Below are positions 21,755-29,121 of a stretch of 29,121 bases of DNA, in pieces. The notes under the pieces are model-generated. The model did not search any database, was not told the origin of the DNA, and saw only the letters and a program-made list of their open reading frames with translations. The stretch spans positions 1 through 29,121 of the forward strand of contig CBFHZL010000017.1 in assembly GCA_965660325.1 (NCBI GenBank). Direction: 5' to 3'. The first letter of the stretch is position 1. Every line of letters starts with the position of its first letter. The stretch is from Acidiluteibacter sp965660325. Lineage in GTDB: Bacteria > Bacteroidota > Bacteroidia > Flavobacteriales_E > Vicingaceae. Both the position numbers and the translations under genes were made by a program.

Positions 21755-22611
21755 TAAAAGTAGTCAATCGCTATAATTTCAATCGTCTCTTTCTGTGGGT
21801 AGCGAACAACTAACGCTTCCAGCAAGGTAGGATCTTTTACCGCATACACAAATGCCGTTTTTTTAATCAACTCTTCATTTTGGTAGGCATGAATGTAGGT
21901 GGGGTAATTGCCTGAATAATCAAATACATATCTTCCGTTGATCGTGCTATTTATTCGATCACTAAAAACGATTTCTTTAAGTTGCTCACCCTGGTATACC
22001 CACTGTTTTTTTCTATTTTTATTAGTTATGATTAAGTCTTCTTCCAAGTTAATTAGTCTCCCCCAACGATCATAATAGAATCGCTTTTCTAAGAATGGCC
22101 GTCCAGATGTGTTCAGTTGAAATTGTTTTGCAAATAAAGGTGATGTGTATGTTTCTTTGAATTGTTTTTTTGAGATGGTATCAAATCCCTCTGGAGTTTG
22201 TTCTATCGTTATTTCAAGAGCTGCTCGACCTTGGTTGTTGAAAGTTGTTTGGGTTCTTATTTTCTGGCTTTTATACCAATCAACTTGCTCAATAACTTGC
22301 CCATCTTTATTGAATTGAAATTTACTAATGAGGCTATCGGAATTATTTCTGTGTTGTTCGATATAAATTTCTTGTGTCGGTGTGCCATTTTTATCAAATA
22401 AAAACTGCTTTTCTACCGCACGATTAACAATGATGGCTCCATCTTTTTTGCTTGAATAAGAAAGCCTAATTTCTTTGATTTTATGCTGCTGAATATAGGC
22501 AGTATTAAAATCAGTCACACTTGCAAAAGGAGCCTCTACTGCTGATACCAGCTGAGCCATGCAACCTAAAGAAGTGAAGGTGAAGAAAATTAGAAAAGCC
22601 TTTTTAGTCAT
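21748..22611 (-). CDS. Secreted/lipoprotein with YD-like repeats, unknown function
   Basis: A 287-aa protein with an N-terminal hydrophobic signal ending SLGCMAQ; the LGC segment may be a lipobox with Cys17, or signal peptidase I may cut after MAQ. The rest is beta-rich with repeats of the type Q-F-x-F-N-K-D-G-x (such as KFQFNKDGQVIEQVDWY) and RFYYDRWGRLINLEED, resembling YD/RHS-like or MORN-like antiparallel repeats found in Bacteroidota secreted proteins. No enzymatic motif. Its ATG overlaps the stop of the upstream DUF255 gene (ATGA, 22611-22608), indicating translational coupling. Function unknown. Confidence 0.75.
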   Translation of the reverse strand: MTKKAFLIFFTFTSLGCMAQLVSAVEAPFASVTDFNTAYIQQHKIKEIRLSYSSKKDGAIIVNRAVEKQFLFDKNGTPTQEIYIEQHRNNSDSLISKFQFNKDGQVIEQVDWYKSQKIRTQTTFNNQGRAALEITIEQTPEGFDTISKKQFKETYTSPLFAKQFQLNTSGRPFLEKRFYYDRWGRLINLEEDLIITNKNRKKQWVYQGEQLKEIVFSDRINSTINGRYVFDYSGNYPTYIHAYQNEELIKKTAFVYAVKDPTLLEALVVRYPQKETIEIIAIDYFYY

Positions 22612-24647
22612 TTAATGCGTTGTAGTTGTTCAATAGCTTCTTCAGCAGAGTCTGTTGGCTGGTTACAGGTATTATTCGTACAAACATAGATGGCTGTTTT
22701 TTCTTCTTGTTTTCTGTTTTTTAGCATAGGCAACTCATTTTTATCGTCGTGGCTGGAAGCTTTTACTACATTTGGAAGGTACACTTTCGAGATGGCTTGC
22801 TTAATAGAATTATGATTTCCTCCAACAATGGCCACTTCATAGTAATTCACTAATTGATGGATCAGTAAAATTCCCCAATTTGAAAAAGAGCTGCCATAAT
22901 CGACCAGTTGGTTGGTCACATTGGATAGCATTTGAGATGCTGTTTCTACGTATCGCTCATTCGTTGTTAATTTACCAAGCTTGAATAGCACATTTGCGAG
23001 GATAGAATTACTCGAAGGAATGACATTATCCATGATTTCCATTTTTCGTGCAATTAACGTCTCTGTAGTATCGTCTGTAAAATAAAACATACCTGACTGT
23101 TCATCATAAAAGTGAGCAAGAGTGTACGCAATTAGACGATGACTCGTAGTGAGCCATTTATCGCTACCGGTGGCTTCAAATAGGCGAATAAATGCACCTG
23201 AAACGCAAGCATAATCTTCGAGAAAGCCCTCAATCGAAGATCGGTTATTTTTATAAGCATGCAGTAATTGTTCATTTTTAACCAACTGATTCTCCATAAT
23301 AAACTCTCCCGCTTCTACGGCACTGTTGAGGTATCTTTGTTCTCCAAAGGCATCATATGCATCAACAAGGGCAGTTATCATTAAAGCATTCCATGAGGTT
23401 AGCATCTTGTCATCTAGTCCTGGTCGTATTCGTTCTGTCCTATTTTCGAGCAATTTTTGGTTGCATTGTTGCGCTCGTTTTTGCACCTCTTTAATGGAAC
23501 AGTTAAGTGTTTTGGCAATTTCTCTTTCAGACTGATGGCGCATCAAGATATAATTCCCGTCTTCCCAATAGCCATGACTATCAATGTGATAATAAAGCGT
23601 CAAAAATTCATAATCTGCTTTTGAGAACAGTGCTTCTAGTTCGGATTTTGTCCAAACGTAAAACTTACCCTCAACTCCTTCACTGTCGGCGTCTAATGCG
23701 GAATAGAAGAATCCATCTTTATGCTGCAATTCTCGCTCTACAAATGTAATGGTATCGGTAGCTATTCGTTTATAAAGTTCATTCTTAGTTAACTGATATG
23801 CCTTGCTGTATAAACTGATCAGTTGTGCATTATCGTAGAGCATTTTTTCAAAGTGTGGAATCTTCCATATTTGATCTACCGAATAACGTGCGAAACCGCC
23901 TCCAACTTGGTCATAAATTCCGCCGAAAGCCATTTTTTCTAAGGTCAATTCAATATGACTACTAATTACAGGATTCGGTCTAAAATAATTAGCGTACTGC
24001 AAAAATTCTATCGTGTTGGGCATCATGAACTTTGGGGCCCTGTTCGGGCCGCCATTTACCCGATCAAAACTGCTGGTCCAATTTTCAATGGTCTGTTTTA
24101 ATTGATCGACAGTATATGAATTTGTTGCTTCATGCTTTTCAATTAATTCTGACTTATTTACACCATCTGTTAAGCGTTCTGCATACTCCTCCACTTTTTC
24201 ATAATCATCTTTATACAAGGCGACCAATTGTAGTAATACGTTTTTCCACTGTTCTTTTTTGAAATAGGTGCCACCGTAGAAAGGTCTGCCATCAGGCAAT
24301 GCCATGCAGTTCAGAGGCCACCCACCTTGGCCAGTCATTAACTGCACCGCACTCATGTATACCTGATCGATATCAGGACGCTCCTCACGATCCACTTTTA
24401 TGCAAATAAAGTGTTCATTCATAATTTTCGCTACCGATTCATCTTCAAATGATTCATGCTCCATTACGTGACACCAGTGGCAGGCCGAATACCCGACACT
24501 TATAATTATGGGTTTGTTTTCTTTGACTGCAAGAGCAAGTGTATCTGAGTTCCAAGGTTTCCAATTTACAGGATTGTGCGCATGCTGTAATAGGTAGGGG
24601 CTACTTTCATGAATCAATTCATTTGTAAACATTGGCGACTTATTCAT
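22608..24647 (-). CDS. DUF255 / thioredoxin-fold protein (YyaL/SPATA20-like)
   Basis: A 679-aa cytosolic protein with an N-terminal thioredoxin-like domain (about 1-160) and a C-terminal alpha/alpha-barrel resembling six-hairpin glycosidases (about 180-620). Signatures: LIHESSPYLLQHAHNPVNW near 11-29, VGYSACHWCHVMEHESFE with CHWC at 56-59, VDREERPDID near 84-93 and GQGGWPLNCM. The C-terminal YVCTNNTCNQP is also a family trait. Relatives (YyaL, spermatogenesis-associated protein 20) have no firmly assigned activity. The frame is open 22 codons further upstream, but those residues are unlike the family and lie upstream of a -7 motif, so ATG 24647 is chosen. Operon with the YD-like gene. Confidence 0.9.
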   Translation of the reverse strand: MNKSPMFTNELIHESSPYLLQHAHNPVNWKPWNSDTLALAVKENKPIIISVGYSACHWCHVMEHESFEDESVAKIMNEHFICIKVDREERPDIDQVYMSAVQLMTGQGGWPLNCMALPDGRPFYGGTYFKKEQWKNVLLQLVALYKDDYEKVEEYAERLTDGVNKSELIEKHEATNSYTVDQLKQTIENWTSSFDRVNGGPNRAPKFMMPNTIEFLQYANYFRPNPVISSHIELTLEKMAFGGIYDQVGGGFARYSVDQIWKIPHFEKMLYDNAQLISLYSKAYQLTKNELYKRIATDTITFVERELQHKDGFFYSALDADSEGVEGKFYVWTKSELEALFSKADYEFLTLYYHIDSHGYWEDGNYILMRHQSEREIAKTLNCSIKEVQKRAQQCNQKLLENRTERIRPGLDDKMLTSWNALMITALVDAYDAFGEQRYLNSAVEAGEFIMENQLVKNEQLLHAYKNNRSSIEGFLEDYACVSGAFIRLFEATGSDKWLTTSHRLIAYTLAHFYDEQSGMFYFTDDTTETLIARKMEIMDNVIPSSNSILANVLFKLGKLTTNERYVETASQMLSNVTNQLVDYGSSFSNWGILLIHQLVNYYEVAIVGGNHNSIKQAISKVYLPNVVKASSHDDKNELPMLKNRKQEEKTAIYVCTNNTCNQPTDSAEEAIEQLQRIK

Positions 24648-24676
24648 GGTTTCTTTTATTTGGATAATGAGATAGT

Positions 24677-24684
24677 CAAAGATA
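24677..24684 (-). promoter_or_regulatory. -7 element TATCTTTG for the DUF255 operon
   Basis: An exact TAnnTTTG match on the minus strand, ending 29 nt before the ATG at 24647 and identical to the tyrS motif at 5513. It is 43 bp from the divergent near-match for the plus gene. Confidence 0.5.
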
Positions 24685-24727
24685 AATATCCATTTTGTCC
24701 TTCTGCTTATCACTCAGCATATTTATT

Positions 24728-24735
24728 TATCTTTA
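24728..24735 (+). promoter_or_regulatory. Weak -7-like motif TATCTTTA for the PKD protein gene
   Basis: TATCTTTA differs from TAnnTTTG in the last base and ends 22 nt before the ATG at 24758. No -33 box is seen. Confidence 0.3.
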
Positions 24736-24757
24736 ACACTTATAAAAAGTATTGATC

Positions 24758-27436
24758 ATGCGTCGAATCCTCTTCTTATGTTGGTTTTCCTTTGCCTTAC
24801 TCACTCAGGTGCAAGCAGGGCATATTATTGGAGGAGAAATCTACTACACCTGTCTTGGTGCAGTTGGTGCAGACTCTACACAATATGAAATTACCATTAA
24901 AGTGTATCGCGATTGCGAGAATCCTGTTGGTCAAAATAGGGCTGACTTTGATAATCCATTGGCTTTAGCCATTTATGAAAATAACTCTTTTGTATTGCGC
25001 CAAGAGCCTGTTTTTTTAGGCAGTAGAGATACTATTCCCATTACAATCACTGATCCTTGTTTGGTTTCTATTCCCGATGTTTGTGTAGAAGAAGGCGTAT
25101 ATGTAGATACTTTAATTCTCAGAAACTCCAATGTTGGGTATACTATTAGTTATGCCCGTTGCTGTCGATCACCAATTATTGACAATTTGTTTTTGCCTGC
25201 TGATCAAGGTATTATTATTACTACCGCTATTCCACCAAATTCAATCGCTTGCAATTCTTCTCCGGTAATTAAAGATTTTCCACCGGTAGGTATTTGTGCC
25301 AACAGAGATTTTGTGTTTGATCATTCAGCAATTGACCCTGATGGTGATTCTTTAGCGTACGCTTTTTGTGCGCCTTTTCAAGTACCATCGAATGGTAACC
25401 CAGGAGCAGTAGCACTGCCACCGCCATATAGTATTGTAAGCTATGCTCAAGGATTCTCTGACGTGAATCCAATACAAGCTAATCCTGGGCTGGCAATAGA
25501 TCCAGTTACAGGAATTATCACAGGCACTCCTACCCAAGTGGGTACATTTGTTGTTGGTGTATGCGTAACAGAATACAGAAATGGCTTGCCTATTAGCACG
25601 GTAAAGAGAGACTTTACTATCAATACTGCTTCTTGTGATCCCTTGATCATTTCTTCAGCACAAGACCAAATTACTTCTTGTGACGGATTAAGCGTTACTT
25701 TTATCAATCAAAGTAGCGGTACCAATCAATTTTTTTGGGATTTTGGGGTCTTAGGCTCGCTTTCTGATACTTCAAGTCAGGCTTCTCCAACCTTTGTATA
25801 TCCTGATACAGGGGTATATAATATTACGTTAATCGCCGGTCCGGGAGGTTCCTGTGACGATACATCTGTAGTCACTTTTAAGGTCTTTGGAGAATTGGAT
25901 GCTGATTTTTCACTTCCTGCATTACAGTGTTTGGATACTAACCAGTTGGCGGTGGAGGCAACAGGAGTGTTTGAGTCGTTTGCAACCTTTGATTGGAATT
26001 TTGGCCCTACAGCTTCCATCCAATCGGCATCTACGCGAACGGTTAGTAATATCAGTTTTTTGGATGCTGGCTCCTTTCCTATACAGCTTGCAGTAAAGCA
26101 AGGACAATGTGCGGATACCATTACAAAAATTATGGAAATCGGAGGGAATCCAATCGCTAATTTTGGTTTTCAGGTGATTGATAATTGCATTCCTGTAGAA
26201 GTACAGTTTGCTGATTCCTCTTTTACTGATGCTAACAGTATTGGCTATTTCTGGGACTTTGGCGATGGTACTACATCTACTTTGCGAAACCCTGTTAAGA
26301 TCTACAGTCAGGTGGGTACGTATGCTGTTTCTTTGCAGGTGGATCAAAAAGATCGCTGTGTTGATACTTCTCTCAAGGTGTCGCTAGATTCAATTACAGT
26401 TGCACAACAAACGGAAGCGTTCTTTATTACAGGGGAGCCACAATGCTTTAATGGGAATGAGTTCAATTATGTGGCTACAGGAAGTATTTCTTCTACCAAC
26501 ACATTTGAGTGGCTTTTCGGAAACCGTGCTTCCATCACTCAGAGCACTAATCAGTCAGTTACTGTTTCGTACGATACGACTGGTCGTTTTCCTGTTCAAT
26601 TAGTTGTTGATCAAAATGGTTGCTCAGATACCTTACTTCAGTTTGCAGAAGTTGTTGAAAACCCAACAATTGATTTCGCTATTTCCGACGACACTGTTTG
26701 TTTTCCTGAGCAGGTTCGGTTCACCGATTTGTCTACCGCTGCTTCGCCCTTATCCTACTTATGGTTTTTTGGCAATGGTGACAGTTCTACCGCCCAAAAT
26801 CCTATTGTAAGTTATGATACAGCAGGATTGTACAATGTGTTCTTACAGATCCAAACGGATGAAAAGTGTATCGACACCTTATTTAAAGTGGTAGATTCTG
26901 CTGTGCAGGTTTATCCACGACCTAGTAGTGGTTTTTTCTTTTCAGATAGCACTGCATCCATTAAAACACCATTTATCACTTTTACTGATACCTCTTCGTC
27001 TTGGGTTGATCGTTTACTATTCTTAGGCGATGGAAGGGTTTCAGCAGATAGTTTAGTGTATCATGAGTATCGAGACGTTGGTACGTTTGATGTGATGCAA
27101 GTCGTCGAAAATCAATTCTTTTGCAGTGATACTGCCATTAAAACCATTGAAATAACAGATGCATTTGAATTTATAATGCCCAATGTATTCACGCCAAATG
27201 GCGACGGTATTAATGATATATTAAGACCTTCGCTTTGTGGAGTCACAGATTATAAAATTACCATACTTGATCGCTGGGGGATGACGAAGTTTTCATCTGT
27301 AACGCCTGCCATCGGATGGGACGGCAGGGTGGATGGTTATAAATCCGATTCAGGAACGTATTTCTTTATCGCAGAAGTAACCGATTTTACAGGTAAAGAC
27401 CATGTCTTCAAAGGAAGTGTTAATCTTTTCCGTTGA
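24758..27436 (+). CDS. Large PKD-repeat secreted protein with T9SS type B (gliding motility) C-terminal domain
   Basis: An 892-aa exported protein. The signal peptide ends near QVQAG (residue 21). Residues 22-180 are a Cys-rich N-terminal domain typical of Bacteroidota (HIIGGEIYYTC, VYRDC, SYARCCRSP); about 183-290 form a cadherin-like/putative-Ig domain (DPDGDSLAY and GIITGTPTQVGTFVV); about six PKD-like repeats follow (near 298-378, 383-458, 463-548, 553-633, 638-718, 723-798), the third with a canonical WDFGDGT. The last about 90 residues (FIMPNVFTPNGDGIND, DRWGMTKF, GTYFFIAEV) are the CHU_C/gliding-motility type signal for type IX secretion and surface attachment. Probably an adhesin or cell-surface structural protein. 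The ATG at 24758 is preferred over a TTG at 24752. It overlaps the convergent gene by 17 bp. Confidence 0.92.
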   Translation: MRRILFLCWFSFALLTQVQAGHIIGGEIYYTCLGAVGADSTQYEITIKVYRDCENPVGQNRADFDNPLALAIYENNSFVLRQEPVFLGSRDTIPITITDPCLVSIPDVCVEEGVYVDTLILRNSNVGYTISYARCCRSPIIDNLFLPADQGIIITTAIPPNSIACNSSPVIKDFPPVGICANRDFVFDHSAIDPDGDSLAYAFCAPFQVPSNGNPGAVALPPPYSIVSYAQGFSDVNPIQANPGLAIDPVTGIITGTPTQVGTFVVGVCVTEYRNGLPISTVKRDFTINTASCDPLIISSAQDQITSCDGLSVTFINQSSGTNQFFWDFGVLGSLSDTSSQASPTFVYPDTGVYNITLIAGPGGSCDDTSVVTFKVFGELDADFSLPALQCLDTNQLAVEATGVFESFATFDWNFGPTASIQSASTRTVSNISFLDAGSFPIQLAVKQGQCADTITKIMEIGGNPIANFGFQVIDNCIPVEVQFADSSFTDANSIGYFWDFGDGTTSTLRNPVKIYSQVGTYAVSLQVDQKDRCVDTSLKVSLDSITVAQQTEAFFITGEPQCFNGNEFNYVATGSISSTNTFEWLFGNRASITQSTNQSVTVSYDTTGRFPVQLVVDQNGCSDTLLQFAEVVENPTIDFAISDDTVCFPEQVRFTDLSTAASPLSYLWFFGNGDSSTAQNPIVSYDTAGLYNVFLQIQTDEKCIDTLFKVVDSAVQVYPRPSSGFFFSDSTASIKTPFITFTDTSSSWVDRLLFLGDGRVSADSLVYHEYRDVGTFDVMQVVENQFFCSDTAIKTIEITDAFEFIMPNVFTPNGDGINDILRPSLCGVTDYKITILDRWGMTKFSSVTPAIGWDGRVDGYKSDSGTYFFIAEVTDFTGKDHVFKGSVNLFR

Positions 27437-27911
27437 TTTGAATAAATGGCAGCTTTTCTTCAATTTCTACCGGGAAGGTTTTGGTAATGAGTAAAGCCTT
27501 ACCTTTCAACTCACCACTTACTTTTACATCTACTTCATTGCCACCACTACTCACCAATTTCATGAGCTTAGGCAAGTTAGTAGGATTGATTTTACTCATA
27601 TCTAAGGTAAAAAAGATCCGATGATTATCGGTGCTTTTGCTATTGATTTTGAACCCTTTTCTCAGATTGGTTGTACCCAAATCAATTTCTTGAAATTGAA
27701 TATCAAAGGCTGCTTCTTTTATGGTAATGTCGAACGTGTTTGGATTAAATATCTCAGCATTTACGCTAAGATCTAAGGCTCCAAAGCCAATTTTTTCGAC
27801 CTTCAAGTCATTAATCTGCTTTAATTTTACTTCTTCGAATGTGATGCAAGAAGTAAAAAAAGTACTCATGATGATGATCATCATGAGTACAAATGGACGG
27901 TTGTTTTTCAA
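27420..27911 (-). CDS. LEA type 2 (WHy-like) lipoprotein
   Basis: A 163-aa predicted lipoprotein with a TTG start at 27911, one base after the M20 peptidase stop. TTG is chosen because the n-region KNNRP is then included; no in-frame ATG lies between the preceding in-frame stop and this codon, and the later ATGs in the Met/Ile-rich core lack a positive n-region. The lipobox is FFTSC with Cys22. The mature part (QINDLKVEKIGFGALDLSVNAEIFNPN, in pieces: VEKIGFGALDLSVNAEIFNP is the core) has the fold pattern of LEA-2/WHy domains with a conserved NPN. Such proteins are of unknown function and sit in the envelope. It overlaps the PKD gene by 17 bp. Confidence 0.8.
   Translation of the reverse strand: MKNNRPFVLMMIIIMSTFFTSCITFEEVKLKQINDLKVEKIGFGALDLSVNAEIFNPNTFDITIKEAAFDIQFQEIDLGTTNLRKGFKINSKSTDNHRIFFTLDMSKINPTNLPKLMKLVSSGGNEVDVKVSGELKGKALLITKTFPVEIEEKLPFIQINGKD
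27862..27890. repeat. 29-bp near-perfect palindrome inside a signal-peptide coding region
   Basis: GTACTCATGATGAT, a single G, then ATCATCATGAGTAC: two 14-bp arms that are exact reverse complements around one base. On the minus strand it codes for the hydrophobic core VLMMIIIMST of the LEA-type lipoprotein signal peptide. A 14-bp stem with a 1-nt loop cannot form as drawn in RNA (the innermost pairs would open), but a strong cruciform or hairpin with a 3-5-nt loop is possible. Confidence 0.85.
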
Positions 27912-27912
27912 C

Positions 27913-29121
27913 TTATTCAGCTTTTAGTTTGGAGAAATTTTCATAGAAATAAGGAATGGTTTCAATTCCTTTTAAAAAGTTAAAAATTCCATAATGCTCA
28001 TTTGGTGAGTGGATAGCATCTGAATTCAGACCAAATCCCAATAAAATAGATTTAAGTCCGAGCTCCTTTTCAAAAAGAGCTACAATAGGAATGCTTCCTC
28101 CGGCTCTCACTGGAATTGAGGGCTTTCCAAAAGTGGTTTCTATGGCTTGTGCAGCCGCCTGATAAGCAGGTATATCTATTGGTGTAACATATGGCTCGCC
28201 TCCATGGTGTGGCTTTACCACTACTTTTACGCTATCAGGTGCAATTGATTCAAAATGGTTTTTGAATAGTTGAGTAATTTCTTCACTCGACTGATTAGGG
28301 ACTAGTCGCATGGAAATTTTAGCATTGGCTTTTGAAGGCAATACCGTTTTGGCACCTTCTCCAATATATCCGCCCCAAATTCCATTCACATCAAGTGTTG
28401 GACGTATAGAAGTGCGCTCAATGGTGCTGAATCCTTCTTCTCCATGCACATCATCGATTTTTAAATGGTCTTTATACTCCTCAATGTCAAAAGGGGTTTT
28501 GGCCATTTCTGCACGCTCATCAGCACTTACTTCTGCTACATTATCATAAAACCCAGGAATGGTAATGTGATTGTTTTCATCAGTAAGAGAAGCAATCATT
28601 TTGCTTAAAATATTGATTGGGTTTGCTACTGCTCCGCCGTAAACGCCTGAGTGCAAGTCTCTGTTTGGTCCTGTTACTTCTACTTCTAAATAAGACAATC
28701 CCTTAAGACCTGTAGTGATAGAAGGGTGCTCCATAGAAAGCATTGACGTGTCAGAAATAAGAATGATGTCTGCTTTTAAACGCTCTTTATTTTCACGAAT
28801 AAATGTACCTAGGTTTACAGAGCCAACCTCTTCCTCTCCTTCTATTATAAACTTAACGTTACAAGGTAGTTGGTCGGTTTTTACCATCAACTCAAGTGCC
28901 TTTACGTGCATGTACATTTGACCTTTATCATCTGCAGCACCTCGAGCATAGATTTTCTCATCTTTAATTACTGGTTCAAAGGGTGGAGAGTCCCATAACT
29001 CAATTGGATCAGCTGGTTGCACATCGTAATGGCCATAAACCAAAATAGTGGGTAGGGCTGGATCAATTATTTTTTCTCCATATACTACTGGGTATCCCGC
29101 TGTTGGACAAATTTCAGTGTT
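27913..29121 (-). CDS. M20 family dipeptidase, N-terminus outside the window
   Basis: Open to the right-hand edge in the minus strand, so the protein visible is 402 aa and lacks roughly the first 50-60 residues of the usual length. It has the zinc-site motifs of M20 peptidases of the CPG2/CNDP dipeptidase group: VYGHYDVQP (HxD), ARGAADDKGQ (bridging Asp), EGEEEVGS (catalytic Glu-Glu), SDTSM, DLHSGVYGG (dimer-interface/insertion His) and the final HSPNEH. It hydrolyses small peptides, likely cytosolic; no specific substrate can be named. A TTG at 29043 gives a shorter reading frame but cuts off conserved residues, so it is not the start. Operon with the downstream lipoprotein gene (1-nt spacing). 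Confidence 0.93.
   Translation of the reverse strand, partial: NTEICPTAGYPVVYGEKIIDPALPTILVYGHYDVQPADPIELWDSPPFEPVIKDEKIYARGAADDKGQMYMHVKALELMVKTDQLPCNVKFIIEGEEEVGSVNLGTFIRENKERLKADIILISDTSMLSMEHPSITTGLKGLSYLEVEVTGPNRDLHSGVYGGAVANPINILSKMIASLTDENNHITIPGFYDNVAEVSADERAEMAKTPFDIEEYKDHLKIDDVHGEEGFSTIERTSIRPTLDVNGIWGGYIGEGAKTVLPSKANAKISMRLVPNQSSEEITQLFKNHFESIAPDSVKVVVKPHHGGEPYVTPIDIPAYQAAAQAIETTFGKPSIPVRAGGSIPIVALFEKELGLKSILLGFGLNSDAIHSPNEHYGIFNFLKGIETIPYFYENFSKLKAE

Noticed and set aside
21724..21797. CACAGAAA...TTTCTGTG inverted repeat flanking the convergent stops of the DUF922-like and YD-like genes
   Set aside because: The arms are exact 8-mers but the spacer is 58 nt, and alternative pairings within the spacer compete, so a defined terminator cannot be supported.
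24648..24713. 22-residue N-terminal extension of the DUF255 protein
   Set aside because: It contains the -7 motif at 24677-24684 and does not resemble the family N-terminus, which begins close to the conserved ESSPYLLQHAHNPVNW motif.
25922..26347. Long minus-strand open frame within the PKD protein gene
   Set aside because: A chance antisense frame; the translation is basic and without motif, while the plus frame carries clear PKD repeats.
1..29121. Insertion sequences, integrases, toxin-antitoxin, CRISPR, defence systems, tRNA genes
   Set aside because: None of the frames shows transposase, integrase or defence motifs, no spaced direct repeats of CRISPR type were seen, and no tRNA-like cloverleaf was recognised by eye.

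Overview
The window looks like chromosomal DNA of a member of the Bacteroidota, most likely a free-living, probably marine, Cytophagia-type organism. This is inferred from gene content: a fused MurF-alanine racemase, a DUF4296 lipoprotein, a large PKD-repeat protein ending in a gliding-motility/type IX-secretion C-terminal domain, an orphan LuxE-like protein, many small secreted or lipoproteins, and promoter-like motifs of the Bacteroidota type (TAnnTTTG) in front of most transcription units. Sequence homology was judged by eye only; no search was run. I see no mobile element, prophage, CRISPR array, tRNA or rRNA.

Layout. 1-235: start of a CBS-domain protein leaving leftwards. 324-1824: pdxJ and an alpha/beta hydrolase. 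1890-4371: polyprenol-phosphate-type glycosyltransferase, dihydroorotase and a DUF4296 lipoprotein, facing an NAD-dependent epimerase (4348-5352, minus). 5542-7563: tyrosyl-tRNA synthetase and a secreted unknown, facing a LuxE-family protein (7570-8544, minus). 8671-9132: small lipoprotein, facing a Na/Pi-cotransporter family protein (9134-10834, minus). 11113-11802: response regulator with a degenerate receiver, facing a short-chain dehydrogenase (11799-12497, minus). 12539-13630: glycosyltransferase, facing the tdk/murF-alr operon (16719-13631, minus). 16806-17555: conserved-looking acidic protein. 17674-21109: TolC-like outer membrane protein, membrane-fusion protein and tsaB. 21170-21754: DUF922-like protein, facing a thioredoxin-fold DUF255 protein plus a secreted YD-type protein (24647-21748, minus). 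24758-27436: PKD/T9SS protein, facing an M20 dipeptidase plus LEA-type lipoprotein operon (29121-27420, minus).

Most genes are housekeeping: cofactor (PLP), pyrimidine, tRNA, cell-wall and nucleotide-salvage functions, mixed with envelope and secreted proteins. The strand alternates constantly and the genes are packed very tightly. All seven tail-to-tail junctions overlap or have at most 6 bp between stop codons, so any terminators must lie inside coding sequence. No stretch over about 300 bases lacks a gene; the longest gap (10835-11112) is the divergent control region between the transporter and the response regulator.

I do not see a convincing new multi-gene system. The observations most worth a second look are: the response regulator that has lost every phosphorylation residue and sits divergent to a phosphate-type transporter; the 16-bp palindrome that places two identical opposed -7 promoter elements back to back between tdk and its neighbour; the recurrent -7 motifs very close to start codons, suggesting leaderless or nearly leaderless mRNAs; and the window-wide terminator-free convergent architecture.
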